Shown here: one piece after another, positions 15,985-23,911 of the stretch | How the letters are laid out: each line of letters starts with the position of its first letter | Numbering within the stretch: the first letter of the stretch is position 1 | Source: CAZIZT01 sp964544085 | Lineage (GTDB): Bacteria; Campylobacterota_A; Desulfurellia; Desulfurellales; Hippeaceae | Direction of reading: 5' to 3' | Length of the DNA stretch: 60,395 bases | Assembly (NCBI GenBank): GCA_964544085.1 | Contig: CAZIZT010000013.1 | Span: forward strand, 1-60,395 | The notes under the pieces: model-generated | Seen by the model: only the letters and a program-made list of their open reading frames with translations | Databases searched by the model: none | Told to the model about the DNA's origin: nothing | Translations under genes and position numbers: made by a program

Positions 15985-17208
15985 TTATTCCTCTTCCTCG
16001 CCTTCCTCTTCTTCGTCGTCCTCAACAAAGTACTCTTCGAACTTGATGAATGGATTCGGTCTTGGATATTCAACCATCTCAGGTCTGGGTTCGAGTCCGA
16101 TCTCTTCAAGGAAGTTACCCACACCTACGCGCTGGATAAGCTCGCCAACCCTTTCTCTGTTCTGACCGTACTCGTCCCAGAAATCCCATATCCTCTGCAC
16201 GAGATCCTTAAAGAAGGCGTAATCGTTCTTCTTATCCTCTTCCACATCATAGAAGGGGATCAGCACGAAACCCAGCCTTGGACCCTGTACCATAGGTACT
16301 TTTGCCCCTACCCTGATCTGTGCACCCTTGACAACACCGGGCCTTAATGCCTTTGGCATCGTGTTTATGCAGTGCATGCACTTCACGCAATTCTCATCGT
16401 CGATGGTAAGTTTCTCGCCATCGTAAGACATGCACCTTGTTGGACACTTATCAACAACCATCTTCTGTATATCCATCGTTTTGGCATACTCTTTTACAGC
16501 ATCCTGATCGATCCTGATATTATCCTTCCATATACCAACAACGGAAAGATCCGATCTTGCGCCGCTGGCAACGCAGTCGTTAGGACATCCAGCAAACTTT
16601 ATCTTGAATTTGTAGTTGAATGGTGGTCTGTGAATCTCGTTCTGAAACTCCTTGGTAATGTTTTGGCACATATGAAGTGTATCAAAGTTAGCCCATTCGC
16701 ATCTTGCTGGACCCACGCATGCTGCAGGCGTCCTCAAAGCTGAACCACTGCCACCCAGGTCGAAACCGTTGGCTGTAAGCTCCTGGAACATATCCTCCGC
16801 TTCAGCCTGGGTAAAGCCGAGTATCTGTATATCACCTGTAGATCCATGGAAGTTGAATATTCCGCCAGCATACTTATCGCAAATATCACACAGCTTCCTT
16901 AGCACATCACTCGTGTAGAAGAATCCCTGAACCTGGTTAACCCTTGCTGTATGGAACTCTTTTGTTCCAGGAAACTTCTCAGGATAGTTGGAAAACCTTC
17001 CAACCACGCCACCGCCGTAGCCCTTAACACCAGCCATTCCTCCGTGTTTCCATAGAGGAATCTTGACCTTGTAGGATTCCTCCAGCTGACCAATCAAGTC
17101 CTCAGTCCTTGGAGCCCTTGCGGCGGCTTTCTCAAGCTCCTTAACGAAGCTTGGCCATTTACCCTCCTTTAACTGATCCAGCAGCGGTGTTGCGTGCTTT
17201 TTGCCCAT
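15985..17208 (-). CDS. dsrA: Dissimilatory sulfite reductase alpha subunit
   Basis: DsrA (407 aa) shows the coupled siroheme/[4Fe4S] cysteines CVGPARC (about 163) and GCPNDC (about 208), GGVVGRFSNYPEKFPG near residue 67 and a ferredoxin domain CVKCMHC (about 276). The C-terminus is a very acidic tail of Asp/Glu, of unknown role. AAGGAGG lies just before the ATG. With DsrB it forms the terminal sulfite-reducing enzyme in the cytoplasm; with DsrD alongside, reduction is the likelier direction. Confidence 0.95.
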   Translation of the reverse strand: MGKKHATPLLDQLKEGKWPSFVKELEKAAARAPRTEDLIGQLEESYKVKIPLWKHGGMAGVKGYGGGVVGRFSNYPEKFPGTKEFHTARVNQVQGFFYTSDVLRKLCDICDKYAGGIFNFHGSTGDIQILGFTQAEAEDMFQELTANGFDLGGSGSALRTPAACVGPARCEWANFDTLHMCQNITKEFQNEIHRPPFNYKFKIKFAGCPNDCVASGARSDLSVVGIWKDNIRIDQDAVKEYAKTMDIQKMVVDKCPTRCMSYDGEKLTIDDENCVKCMHCINTMPKALRPGVVKGAQIRVGAKVPMVQGPRLGFVLIPFYDVEEDKKNDYAFFKDLVQRIWDFWDEYGQNRERVGELIQRVGVGNFLEEIGLEPRPEMVEYPRPNPFIKFEEYFVEDDEEEEGEEEE

Positions 17209-17240
17209 CTCTTACCTCCTTGCTTTTTTTAAACGCCACT

Positions 17241-19217
17241 TTACATGGCAATAAGCTTCTTACGATTCCAGCCCTTGAGAGCTTCAAACAGCTGCATTAG
17301 ATCGGTGTGGATAGATCCCAAACCCTCTGGTAGCAGATGAAACTCGATCGACTTTTTAGAGAGAAACTCCTTGATTTGCTGGCTATCAGGTACAAACAGA
17401 TCAGAAGATCCAAGCATCTCAATCCCGTGGGTCTCAACAAAATCAAACAGGCTATCTTCATCAAGAAATATTGCACTCTCAAACTTGCCGATACGGCCCA
17501 TGTACGGCTTCCTCGACAACATTCTCTCTTCGAGAGAAGCCCTTTCTGCAAGCCGCGATGCAAATAGCTGATCTCTTCTTGTGTATATGTAAAGGGTTCT
17601 GCCCGTTGCACACTCAATCCCAGCAACAGCGCGCTTTTCAAACGGGTTGAGCTGTGAGTAAACGCTGCTTGACACCACAATAAGCGGCATACGATCCAGT
17701 GCGCCAGTATTTCCCATGCCACCAACAAAGGACCTGAATACGCTGACCTGAGAGAATGCAAGGGTGTCAAATGCCTCTATAGAACTCATAATCTCGCCAA
17801 TGAGACAATCCTTGATTTGAGGTCCCTTGTAGATACAAACTGTGGCGCCTAAATCCTTTAAACGTGCAACAATACGCCTGGATCTGTCTTCCTCACTGGT
17901 AGCAACAAGCACCCTTTTTCTCTTTAAAAGCGAGAAATCTTTAAATGCATATCCGGCAATATCGCCAACAACAAAAAGACCGGGTGGGGCACCATTCCTG
18001 CTTTCAATATACGGCTTTATGCACTCGCCGATTGTCTGGAGTGTACCCCTTGCTACAAACTCCTCATCCGAGCCAATGGAAAATACCACAGAGGCTTTTG
18101 TGTCGGCTGATAACCCTTCCTCCATAAGCTGCCGAGCAATCTTATCAACAACCCTTACCCCCATAAAAAATACCATCGGCAGCTTCTTTCTTTCGGCCAG
18201 GCCAACCGAGGCAAAGCTACCACCGTGCCTTATCGGAGACATGACACAAAAGCCCCTATTTACCCCCCTTCGTGTTAAAACAATCCCGGCATTCATAGCC
18301 ATTGCACTCATACTACTGATGCCGGGTACAACCCGATAAGGTATATGGTTCTTATCAAGGTAGCTTATCTCCTCGGCCAGCCTGCCGAAAATAGACGGAT
18401 CACCGCTTTTTAATCTGACAACCCTGTAACCACTTCTGGCATACTTGACAATCAGGTGGTTTATCTGCGGCTGCTCTACTGAGTGGCGCCTGTGTCTCTT
18501 GCCAACATTGACAAGGATCGCATCCTCAGGCAGGTAGTTCAACAGGCGCTGACTCATCAAGCAGTCGTAGAGACACACCTCGGCCTGCTTCAAAGCTTCG
18601 ATTCCAGCCTGAGAGCAGAGTCCAGGATCACCGACTCCGGCCCCAACAAACGTTACGCACTTGAGGAAACGCGGTAGAAGCTCCAGAACCGCTCGATTGT
18701 TCCTCATGTACAAAACTGAAAACTCCTTCCTTTTTACCCCCCTTACCTTCAAATAGCGCTTCTGCAGGCCGTTAAATATGCCAGGAGTCTCTTTATGCAA
18801 ATAGTAATCAACCCTTCCTGGTAGCAGAAACCCACTAATCTGACCGCTTCTTGTCAGGGCAACCATTCTGTGCACGGGGATTTGTGTGCGCCTGTAGGTC
18901 CTGGCTGTAATATCATCAGATAAATACAGGGGGGCAACCGGTGTCTCAGAAGCTCTGCCGGAAACGGTGTACTCCACATTGTAGGGATAATCATCATACC
19001 AGGAGAAGGAAAACCAATCGACGCACTCAAACCTATCAAACTGCTCGCCTGCATCAGACGAAACTACCGCTGCGTCAAGCAAACCATTGTTGAGAGCTTT
19101 CCTTGCCTCATCCAGCGAGCCGGTATGGATGAACTCCACCTGGCAACCAGCCCTTTCAAGCTCCTTTTTTACAAAGTATCTCTCCGGTTCACCCTCGATT
19201 AGTACACCGATTCTCAC
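17241..19217 (-). CDS. Uroporphyrinogen-III C-methyltransferase with HemC-like N-terminus and HemD-like C-terminus
   Basis: The 658-aa protein has a central SUMT/CobA domain (about 188-430) with GAGVGDPGL, YDCLMSQRLL, RLKSGDPSIFGRLAEE and VPGISS, the SAM- and substrate-binding motifs that methylate uroporphyrinogen III to precorrin-2. About 185 residues precede it (MRIGVLIEGEPE..., GSLDEARKALNNGLLDAAVV), resembling a truncated porphobilinogen deaminase domain 1/2 without its cofactor-binding Cys domain. About 220 residues follow (KRVLVATSEEDRSRRIVARL...) resembling uroporphyrinogen-III synthase. Start is GTG. It heads siroheme supply in the dsr operon, 32 bases upstream of dsrA. The outer domains may be degenerate and regulatory. 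Confidence 0.82.
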   Translation of the reverse strand: MRIGVLIEGEPERYFVKKELERAGCQVEFIHTGSLDEARKALNNGLLDAAVVSSDAGEQFDRFECVDWFSFSWYDDYPYNVEYTVSGRASETPVAPLYLSDDITARTYRRTQIPVHRMVALTRSGQISGFLLPGRVDYYLHKETPGIFNGLQKRYLKVRGVKRKEFSVLYMRNNRAVLELLPRFLKCVTFVGAGVGDPGLCSQAGIEALKQAEVCLYDCLMSQRLLNYLPEDAILVNVGKRHRRHSVEQPQINHLIVKYARSGYRVVRLKSGDPSIFGRLAEEISYLDKNHIPYRVVPGISSMSAMAMNAGIVLTRRGVNRGFCVMSPIRHGGSFASVGLAERKKLPMVFFMGVRVVDKIARQLMEEGLSADTKASVVFSIGSDEEFVARGTLQTIGECIKPYIESRNGAPPGLFVVGDIAGYAFKDFSLLKRKRVLVATSEEDRSRRIVARLKDLGATVCIYKGPQIKDCLIGEIMSSIEAFDTLAFSQVSVFRSFVGGMGNTGALDRMPLIVVSSSVYSQLNPFEKRAVAGIECATGRTLYIYTRRDQLFASRLAERASLEERMLSRKPYMGRIGKFESAIFLDEDSLFDFVETHGIEMLGSSDLFVPDSQQIKEFLSKKSIEFHLLPEGLGSIHTDLMQLFEALKGWNRKKLIAM

Positions 19218-19241
19218 GGTTGCCCCCCTGCGTGTTATTCT

Positions 19242-19331
19242 TTAGTTCTCTTCAGCTGATGCCCAGACAGCCAGCGCAACAAGCCATCCAACCACAGCCG
19301 AAATAACCATTAGAATTACAGTTGTACCCAT
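19242..19331 (-). CDS. 29-residue single-pass membrane microprotein
   Basis: ATG at 19331, stop TAA at 19242, encoding MGTTVILMVISAVVGW continuing with LVALAVWAS and the acidic end AEEN. Nearly the whole chain is one transmembrane helix. A strong AAGGAGG lies seven bases upstream of the ATG, much better than chance. It lies 27 bases after the AmiS/UreI-like gene and before the methyltransferase fusion in the same transcript. Small hydrophobic subunits of this size often stabilise a larger membrane protein, so the 226-aa neighbour is the obvious partner. No family was recognised. Confidence 0.72.
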   Translation of the reverse strand: MGTTVILMVISAVVGWLVALAVWASAEEN

Positions 19332-19358
19332 ATTTTTCCTCCTTCAGTCTCTTTGGTA

Positions 19359-20039
19359 TTAGAACGGACCCCTGAATCCAGGTGGCATCGACCAGAGAAT
19401 TGCTGGGACTGCAAATGTGTAAACAGCCGCAAATGTTACAATCCAGCCCAGCACCTTCTCGCTCTTGAGTTTACCCTGCATGAAGGCTCCAGCACAGTTC
19501 ATAGCCACGAACCAGATAAAGGCTATGCTGAAGTGATAAACCCATGTTCCGTGACCGTTAGGTGCCGGTGTTAGCAGGAAGAAGATCGCATAAGCCAGCG
19601 TCAACCATCCAATGAGAATAAATACGCCTCCAAGTGATTTTTTGGGCAGCTGGAAAATCTCCAGAATACCAAGAACAATGAATGCGAACGCATACATTCC
19701 TGCAAGACCGGTGATGAAGTATGTTAGATGACCCAACCCGTGTACGGCATTCATGGTGATCAAGAATGGCCACCACATAACGCCTACAGTGGCTGTGATA
19801 ACACCTACAACCCTCTCGTCTGCCTTCTTCCTCTCCGGATCAAGGTGCATAAATCCGTTTGCAAGGAGAGCGAAGGCACCCAGATAAATAATCGGGGCAA
19901 TCCATTTACCCACCATAGGAGCGGATCCTGCAGCAAAAGCGCTACCGGACTCAACAAATAGCAAAGCTCCTACGGTCAAAAGCGTTAGCAGACCCAAACC
20001 CTTCCACCTTGCGCCTCCGCGCTTAGCGGCTTCGCACAT
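19359..20039 (-). CDS. Seven-helix membrane protein, AmiS/UreI-like
   Basis: The 226-aa protein has an N-terminal helix or signal anchor (about 14-37, ending SAFAAG) and about six more hydrophobic segments. The pattern GAFALLANGFMHLDP, GLAGMYAFAFIVLGI, and a final helix pair with Trp residues (IAFIWFVAMN) resembles AmiS/UreI small-solute channels, which carry urea or short amides, but the match is weak. It is the first gene of the dsr transcript, facing the LysR gene. A channel for a small sulfur or carbon compound is possible; the substrate cannot be inferred. RBS is TAGGAGGTG. Confidence 0.5.
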   Translation of the reverse strand: MCEAAKRGGARWKGLGLLTLLTVGALLFVESGSAFAAGSAPMVGKWIAPIIYLGAFALLANGFMHLDPERKKADERVVGVITATVGVMWWPFLITMNAVHGLGHLTYFITGLAGMYAFAFIVLGILEIFQLPKKSLGGVFILIGWLTLAYAIFFLLTPAPNGHGTWVYHFSIAFIWFVAMNCAGAFMQGKLKSEKVLGWIVTFAAVYTFAVPAILWSMPPGFRGPF

Positions 20040-20341
20040 ACCACACCTCCTATTACTAAGTTACTGCAATAAAAATATATCGATAAGTCCTATAAGGCAA
20101 ATTAGAAAATATTATTTCCTCTATAAGCATCACTTATGTATAAGGTAACCTTATAGAGACTATAAGTAAAATTTATAAGAAATATTATTTTTGGTAGTGC
20201 TTATTCATAAAACATACTGGGTATTACATAAGAGTGATTAATAGGATTTGTTCATTTATTTGACTTTTTAATCTTAATATGCATAATGAAATGTGGATTG
20301 TGAAAAAGTTGTGAAATGATGCGTTCAGTAAGTTTGAAACC
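20040..20341. promoter_or_regulatory. Divergent regulatory region between dsr operon and LysR gene
   Basis: A 302-base AT-rich gap without genes. CTCTATAAG (20119-20127) and CTTATAGAG (20150-20158) form an outer inverted repeat. Inside lie ATAAG-N5-CTTAT (20123-20137) and the perfect 15-base palindrome ATAAGGTAACCTTAT (20140-20154). More TATAAG half-sites occur near 20083-20096, 20161-20166 and 20174-20179. This arrangement fits binding of LysR dimers (T-N11-A type) between divergent promoters. A possible minus-strand promoter is TTGCCT (complement of 20095-20100) with TATTTT (complement of 20072-20077), 17 bases apart, with one half-site touching its -35. Confidence 0.65.
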
Positions 20342-21238
20342 ATGAATATATACGATCTAAGCTTGAGGCATATACTGGTCTTCAACAGTGTGGCTGAAAC
20401 ACTGAGTATGAGCAAAAGTGCACAGGAACTATATATAACCCAGCCAGCCGTTAGCCAAACCATAAAAGACATAGAGAGCAAATTCGGAGTCAAACTCTTT
20501 CTAAGAAAAGGACACAAGCTACATTTAACCGAAGAGGGAAAAGAACTCTACATATATACAAAACGCATTATGAACCTGATGGAGCGTGCGCAGGTATGCC
20601 TTGAAAACTTCAATATTTTAAATAAGGGCTTTATCAGCATAGGAGCGAGCTCTACCATTGGTAACTACGTATTACCATCCCTTATAAAGAGCTTCAAATC
20701 AAAATACCCAAACATTGATATAAGTACCTTTATTGGCAATACCCGTCAGGTAATCTACAAACTGCGATTATGCGATATTGGTCTTGGATTAATCGAAGGG
20801 TTGCCACTTGTGGACGATAAAGACATCAAGGTATCCAAATTCATGAAGGATGAAATCGTCTTCATATGTTCACCGGATAACCCTATAGCCAAAGAGAAAA
20901 GCATCGATTTCGAACGATTAAAGAAAGAGAACTTTATCTGCAGAGAAAAGGGCTCTGGTACACGCCAGGTAATAGAAACACAAATGCAAAAGGTGGGACT
21001 CACCATTGAAGCAAAATACGAATTCAACACCTCAGAGGCTATAAAAAACGCCGTCATGAGTAATCTGGGAATTTCAGCGCTGAGCAAGTGGATCGTAAAA
21101 AAAGAGTTAAAACTGGGCCTTTTAAAAGAGGTAAAGGTTGAGGGTTTGCGTATATTCAGGTGGTTCTATCTGCTTGAGATCGGTAACTACAACAAAGCTC
21201 AGTCGATGTTCGTTGAGCATATACTCAACAACAAATAA
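20342..21238 (+). CDS. LysR-family regulator, CysL/YeiE-like, divergent from the dsr operon
   Basis: The 298-aa protein has an N-terminal winged helix-turn-helix (LSMSKSAQELYITQPAVSQ, about residues 21-39) and a type 2 periplasmic-binding-like effector domain. GASSTIGNYVLPSLIKSF, IGNTRQVI, GLGLIEGLP and REKGSGTRQVIE are typical of the CbbR/CysL/YeiE branch. CysL controls sulfite reductase in Bacillus and YeiE responds to sulfite, so sulfite is a reasonable effector here, but this is inference. No strong Shine-Dalgarno precedes the ATG. It probably regulates the divergent dsr genes and itself. Confidence 0.85.
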   Translation: MNIYDLSLRHILVFNSVAETLSMSKSAQELYITQPAVSQTIKDIESKFGVKLFLRKGHKLHLTEEGKELYIYTKRIMNLMERAQVCLENFNILNKGFISIGASSTIGNYVLPSLIKSFKSKYPNIDISTFIGNTRQVIYKLRLCDIGLGLIEGLPLVDDKDIKVSKFMKDEIVFICSPDNPIAKEKSIDFERLKKENFICREKGSGTRQVIETQMQKVGLTIEAKYEFNTSEAIKNAVMSNLGISALSKWIVKKELKLGLLKEVKVEGLRIFRWFYLLEIGNYNKAQSMFVEHILNNK

Positions 21239-21267
21239 AAACATCCATTTAGCCTGACGTATAACCA

Positions 21268-21296
21268 TTTACAAATTTTAGCTTTTTTTATATATT
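21268..21296 (+). promoter_or_regulatory. Sigma-70-type promoter for the oxidoreductase operon
   Basis: TTTACA (21268-21273) and TATATT (21291-21296) with a 17-base spacer. Downstream, CTTTTCTT (21316-21323) and AAGAAAAG (21329-21336) form a perfect hairpin in the 5' leader, possibly a stability or control element. Confidence 0.6.
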
Positions 21297-21365
21297 GGCG
21301 TTGTGAGCAAGGGTGCTTTTCTTTGACCAAGAAAAGGCTCCAACATTTAAACACAGGGAGTGCCT

Positions 21366-21902
21366 ATGAAGGAGATAGGGTTACACGGACGAGGAGGACA
21401 GGGAATAGTTTTTTCAGGTGAGATCCTCGCAAATGTCTACTTCTTTGAGGGCTACAGAGTGCTGTTTATGCCATCCTACGGCGCAGAAAGACGCGGTTCT
21501 CCGTCAAATGCCTACGTAAGAATCGACAAGCAGAAGATCTATGCTCGTTACGCAGTATCCGTGCCCGATGCCGTAGTGGTGTTCAACATGAGCCTGCTTT
21601 CCAATATAAAGCTCAAAGAAGACGGCATCGCGTTACTCAATACAACAGAGGATATAAAGAAATCCAGCTCTTCAAAAGCACGTATCTTCGTTGTCGACGC
21701 CAATAGCATAGCCACAAAACTAAAACTCGGTACACCTGCAATGCCAATAATCAATACTGCGCTGCTTGGCGCATTCTGCAAGGCTATGGGAGACTTTTCC
21801 TTTGACAATCTGAAGAGAGCGATTGAGGAGAAAATGGGCTCAAGAGCCGGAATAAACATCCAGGCTGCGGAGATGGCCTACGAAGCTGTGAGGGAGTTAT
21901 GA
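21366..21902 (+). CDS. 2-oxoacid:ferredoxin oxidoreductase gamma subunit
   Basis: The 178-aa protein begins with the gamma-domain signature HGRGGQGIVFSGEILA and has PSYGAERRGSPSNAYVRI (about 34-51). It completes the CoA/TPP enzyme with the next two genes. The ATG at 21366 is used rather than the GTG two codons earlier because GGGAG lies six bases before it. It overlaps the alpha gene by 4 bases. Confidence 0.9.
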   Translation: MKEIGLHGRGGQGIVFSGEILANVYFFEGYRVLFMPSYGAERRGSPSNAYVRIDKQKIYARYAVSVPDAVVVFNMSLLSNIKLKEDGIALLNTTEDIKKSSSSKARIFVVDANSIATKLKLGTPAMPIINTALLGAFCKAMGDFSFDNLKRAIEEKMGSRAGINIQAAEMAYEAVREL

Positions 21903-23032
21903 AAACTTTAGTGGTTGGTGGAAATGACGCAATTGCCTACGCTGTCAGCAAATCGCAGGTAGACGTGGTGAGTGCCTATCCCATCACGCCTCAAACATCT
22001 ATAATTGAGAAAATCGCCGGTTTTATTGCTGCGGGCCAGATGCACGCAAAGTTTATCAAGGTAGAATCAGAGCATTCGGCAATGGCAGCCTGTATAGGTG
22101 CATCTGCCGCCGGCGGTAGAGTCTTTACAGCAACCAGTGCCCAGGGTCTTTTGTTGATGCACGAAGTACTGCACTGGGCTGCTGGCGCCAATCTGCCAAT
22201 TGTAATGGCAAATGCTAACAGAGCACTGGCACCACCGTGGAGCATCTGGGCTGAGCAAACCGACTCGCTTTCACAAAGAGACACAGGCTGGATTCAGCTT
22301 TATGCTTCCAACTCTCAGGAAGCCTACGATCTTGTATTCTTAGCCTTTAGAACTGCTGAAGAATCACTTGTTCCAGCTATGGTATGCATGGACGGATTTC
22401 TCCTAACACATACAAAAGAACCCATAACCATGTTTGACGATGAAATTGAACCATTTATATCAAAACGCACACCGAGGGATATCCTGGATGTATCGAATCC
22501 TAAAGCGTTCGGGTCACTGGCATTTCCCAAGGACTACATGCCGGTAAAAATCAAGCAACACAAAGGCATGCTGAAAGCCCTCGATATATTCGAAGAGGTC
22601 GCTGGCCAATTCAACGAGATCTCCGATAGGAGCTACTCCAGTATCTGCCAGTACGGGGATGGAACAGATGTTGCAATCGTTACAATGGGTTCAATAGCTG
22701 AAACAGCCCATCTTGCTGTGGATAGACTCAACAATGAGGGTATAAAATCGAGGCTCGTCAAAATAACCATGTTCAGACCATTTCCAAAGAAAAGGCTCGC
22801 AGAGGCTCTAAAGGGTGTAGAGCATGTGGTTGTTTTTGACAGAAATATCTCCCATGGCAAGGGCGGCATAATAAAGGATGAGGTCACAGGCGCCCTGGGT
22901 CTAACAAACAGCATCGGATTTGTTTGCGGCCTGGGAGGATACGATGTAACGGAAGAGGATATGATAAAAAGCGTCAAAGGCGTGCTGGAGGGCACGATTA
23001 AAGAAGACACAATTCTGTGGAGTGAAGCATGA
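21899..23032 (+). CDS. porA: 2-oxoacid (probably pyruvate):ferredoxin oxidoreductase alpha subunit
   Basis: The 377-aa alpha subunit contains the TPP-domain entry SAYPITPQTSIIEKI (about 21-35), VESEHSAMAACIGAS (about 59-73) and the later transketolase C-like domain with VTMGSIAETA. These enzymes oxidise a 2-oxoacid to acyl-CoA plus CO2 with ferredoxin reduction, or run in reverse for carbon fixation. The close match of the beta subunit to PorB favours pyruvate. The operon has no ferredoxin-like delta subunit, so electron transfer must use the beta-subunit cluster or a separate ferredoxin. Confidence 0.85.
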   Translation: MKTLVVGGNDAIAYAVSKSQVDVVSAYPITPQTSIIEKIAGFIAAGQMHAKFIKVESEHSAMAACIGASAAGGRVFTATSAQGLLLMHEVLHWAAGANLPIVMANANRALAPPWSIWAEQTDSLSQRDTGWIQLYASNSQEAYDLVFLAFRTAEESLVPAMVCMDGFLLTHTKEPITMFDDEIEPFISKRTPRDILDVSNPKAFGSLAFPKDYMPVKIKQHKGMLKALDIFEEVAGQFNEISDRSYSSICQYGDGTDVAIVTMGSIAETAHLAVDRLNNEGIKSRLVKITMFRPFPKKRLAEALKGVEHVVVFDRNISHGKGGIIKDEVTGALGLTNSIGFVCGLGGYDVTEEDMIKSVKGVLEGTIKEDTILWSEA

Positions 23033-23904
23033 AAAGAATAAGCAGAGATGAAATATTGAAGCCCAACCATCTTGCCTGTCCTGGGTGTGGTGCTGCATTG
23101 GCAATGAGGCTTGCCCTGAAAGCCCTTGGTAGAAAAACAATTGTCGTTATCCCGGCATGTTGCTGGACTATAATCAACGGCACCTGGGGTTTTAACTATG
23201 CAGGCGTACCCGTTTTTCACACAGCCTTTGAGACAACAGCAGCAGTAGCAAGTGGAATCAAGGCAACACTTGAGATGCAGGGTAAGAATGATATAACCGT
23301 TATGGGATGGGCTGGAGACGGTGGAACCTTCGACATAGGTTTACAGGCACTGAGCGGAGCAGCTGAGCGCAACGATGATATCATCTATGTATGCTACGAC
23401 AACGAAGCCTACATGAATACCGGAATCCAAAGGAGTTCGGCAACACCAGTTGGTGCTGCAACAACCACCACTCCACCACCGTTTTATAAAAACAGACCCA
23501 AAAAGGACATCATGGAGATTGTAGAAGCACATGATGTACCCTACATCGCCTCAGCCACCGTTGCTTATCCTCAGGATCTGGTGAAAAAATTTGAGAAGGC
23601 AAAGAGCATAAGAGGATTCAAATTTCTGCACCTGTTCATACCCTGCCCTCCTGGCCATAAATTCCCCGAATCCAAATCGATTCAGGTGGCAAAATTGGCG
23701 GTGGAAACGGGAGTGTTTCCACTGTATGAGATAAAGCACGGCACCTACAAGCTTACACGCAAACCACGATTTGTGGATGTGAAGGAGTACCTCTTGCTGC
23801 AGGGAAGATTCAAACATCTCAGCGAAGAGGAAATAGAAGGCATCAGACGTGAGATTCGCAAACGCTGGGATAAGCTTGAGCGTATGTTCGGGGCTTTCGG
23901 TTAG
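23029..23904 (+). CDS. porB: 2-oxoacid (probably pyruvate):ferredoxin oxidoreductase beta subunit
   Basis: The 291-aa beta subunit has the cluster motif CPGCGAALAMR (about 18-28), the TPP/Mg motif GWAGDGGTFDIGLQALSG (about 90-107), and CYDNEAYMNTGIQRS, which is characteristic of pyruvate synthase PorB. CPPGHKFPE and a lone Cys near residue 208 complete the iron-sulfur ligands. It overlaps alpha by 4 bases and its stop overlaps the stop of the convergent MFS gene. Confidence 0.87.
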   Translation: MKRISRDEILKPNHLACPGCGAALAMRLALKALGRKTIVVIPACCWTIINGTWGFNYAGVPVFHTAFETTAAVASGIKATLEMQGKNDITVMGWAGDGGTFDIGLQALSGAAERNDDIIYVCYDNEAYMNTGIQRSSATPVGAATTTTPPPFYKNRPKKDIMEIVEAHDVPYIASATVAYPQDLVKKFEKAKSIRGFKFLHLFIPCPPGHKFPESKSIQVAKLAVETGVFPLYEIKHGTYKLTRKPRFVDVKEYLLLQGRFKHLSEEEIEGIRREIRKRWDKLERMFGAFG

Positions 23905-23911
23905 AAGCCCC
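23890..23911. terminator. Hairpin spanning both stop codons of convergent genes
   Basis: GGGGCTT (23890-23896) pairs with AAGCCCC (23905-23911). The loop contains the TAG of the beta subunit gene and the TAA of the MFS gene. A short CTACCCTTTT tract follows on the plus strand; no T-run on the minus strand. Confidence 0.5.

Noticed and set aside
16080..16110. tRNA-like GGTTCGAGTCC segment
   Set aside because: It lies inside dsrA in a well conserved coding region and has no cloverleaf arms or anticodon stem around it.
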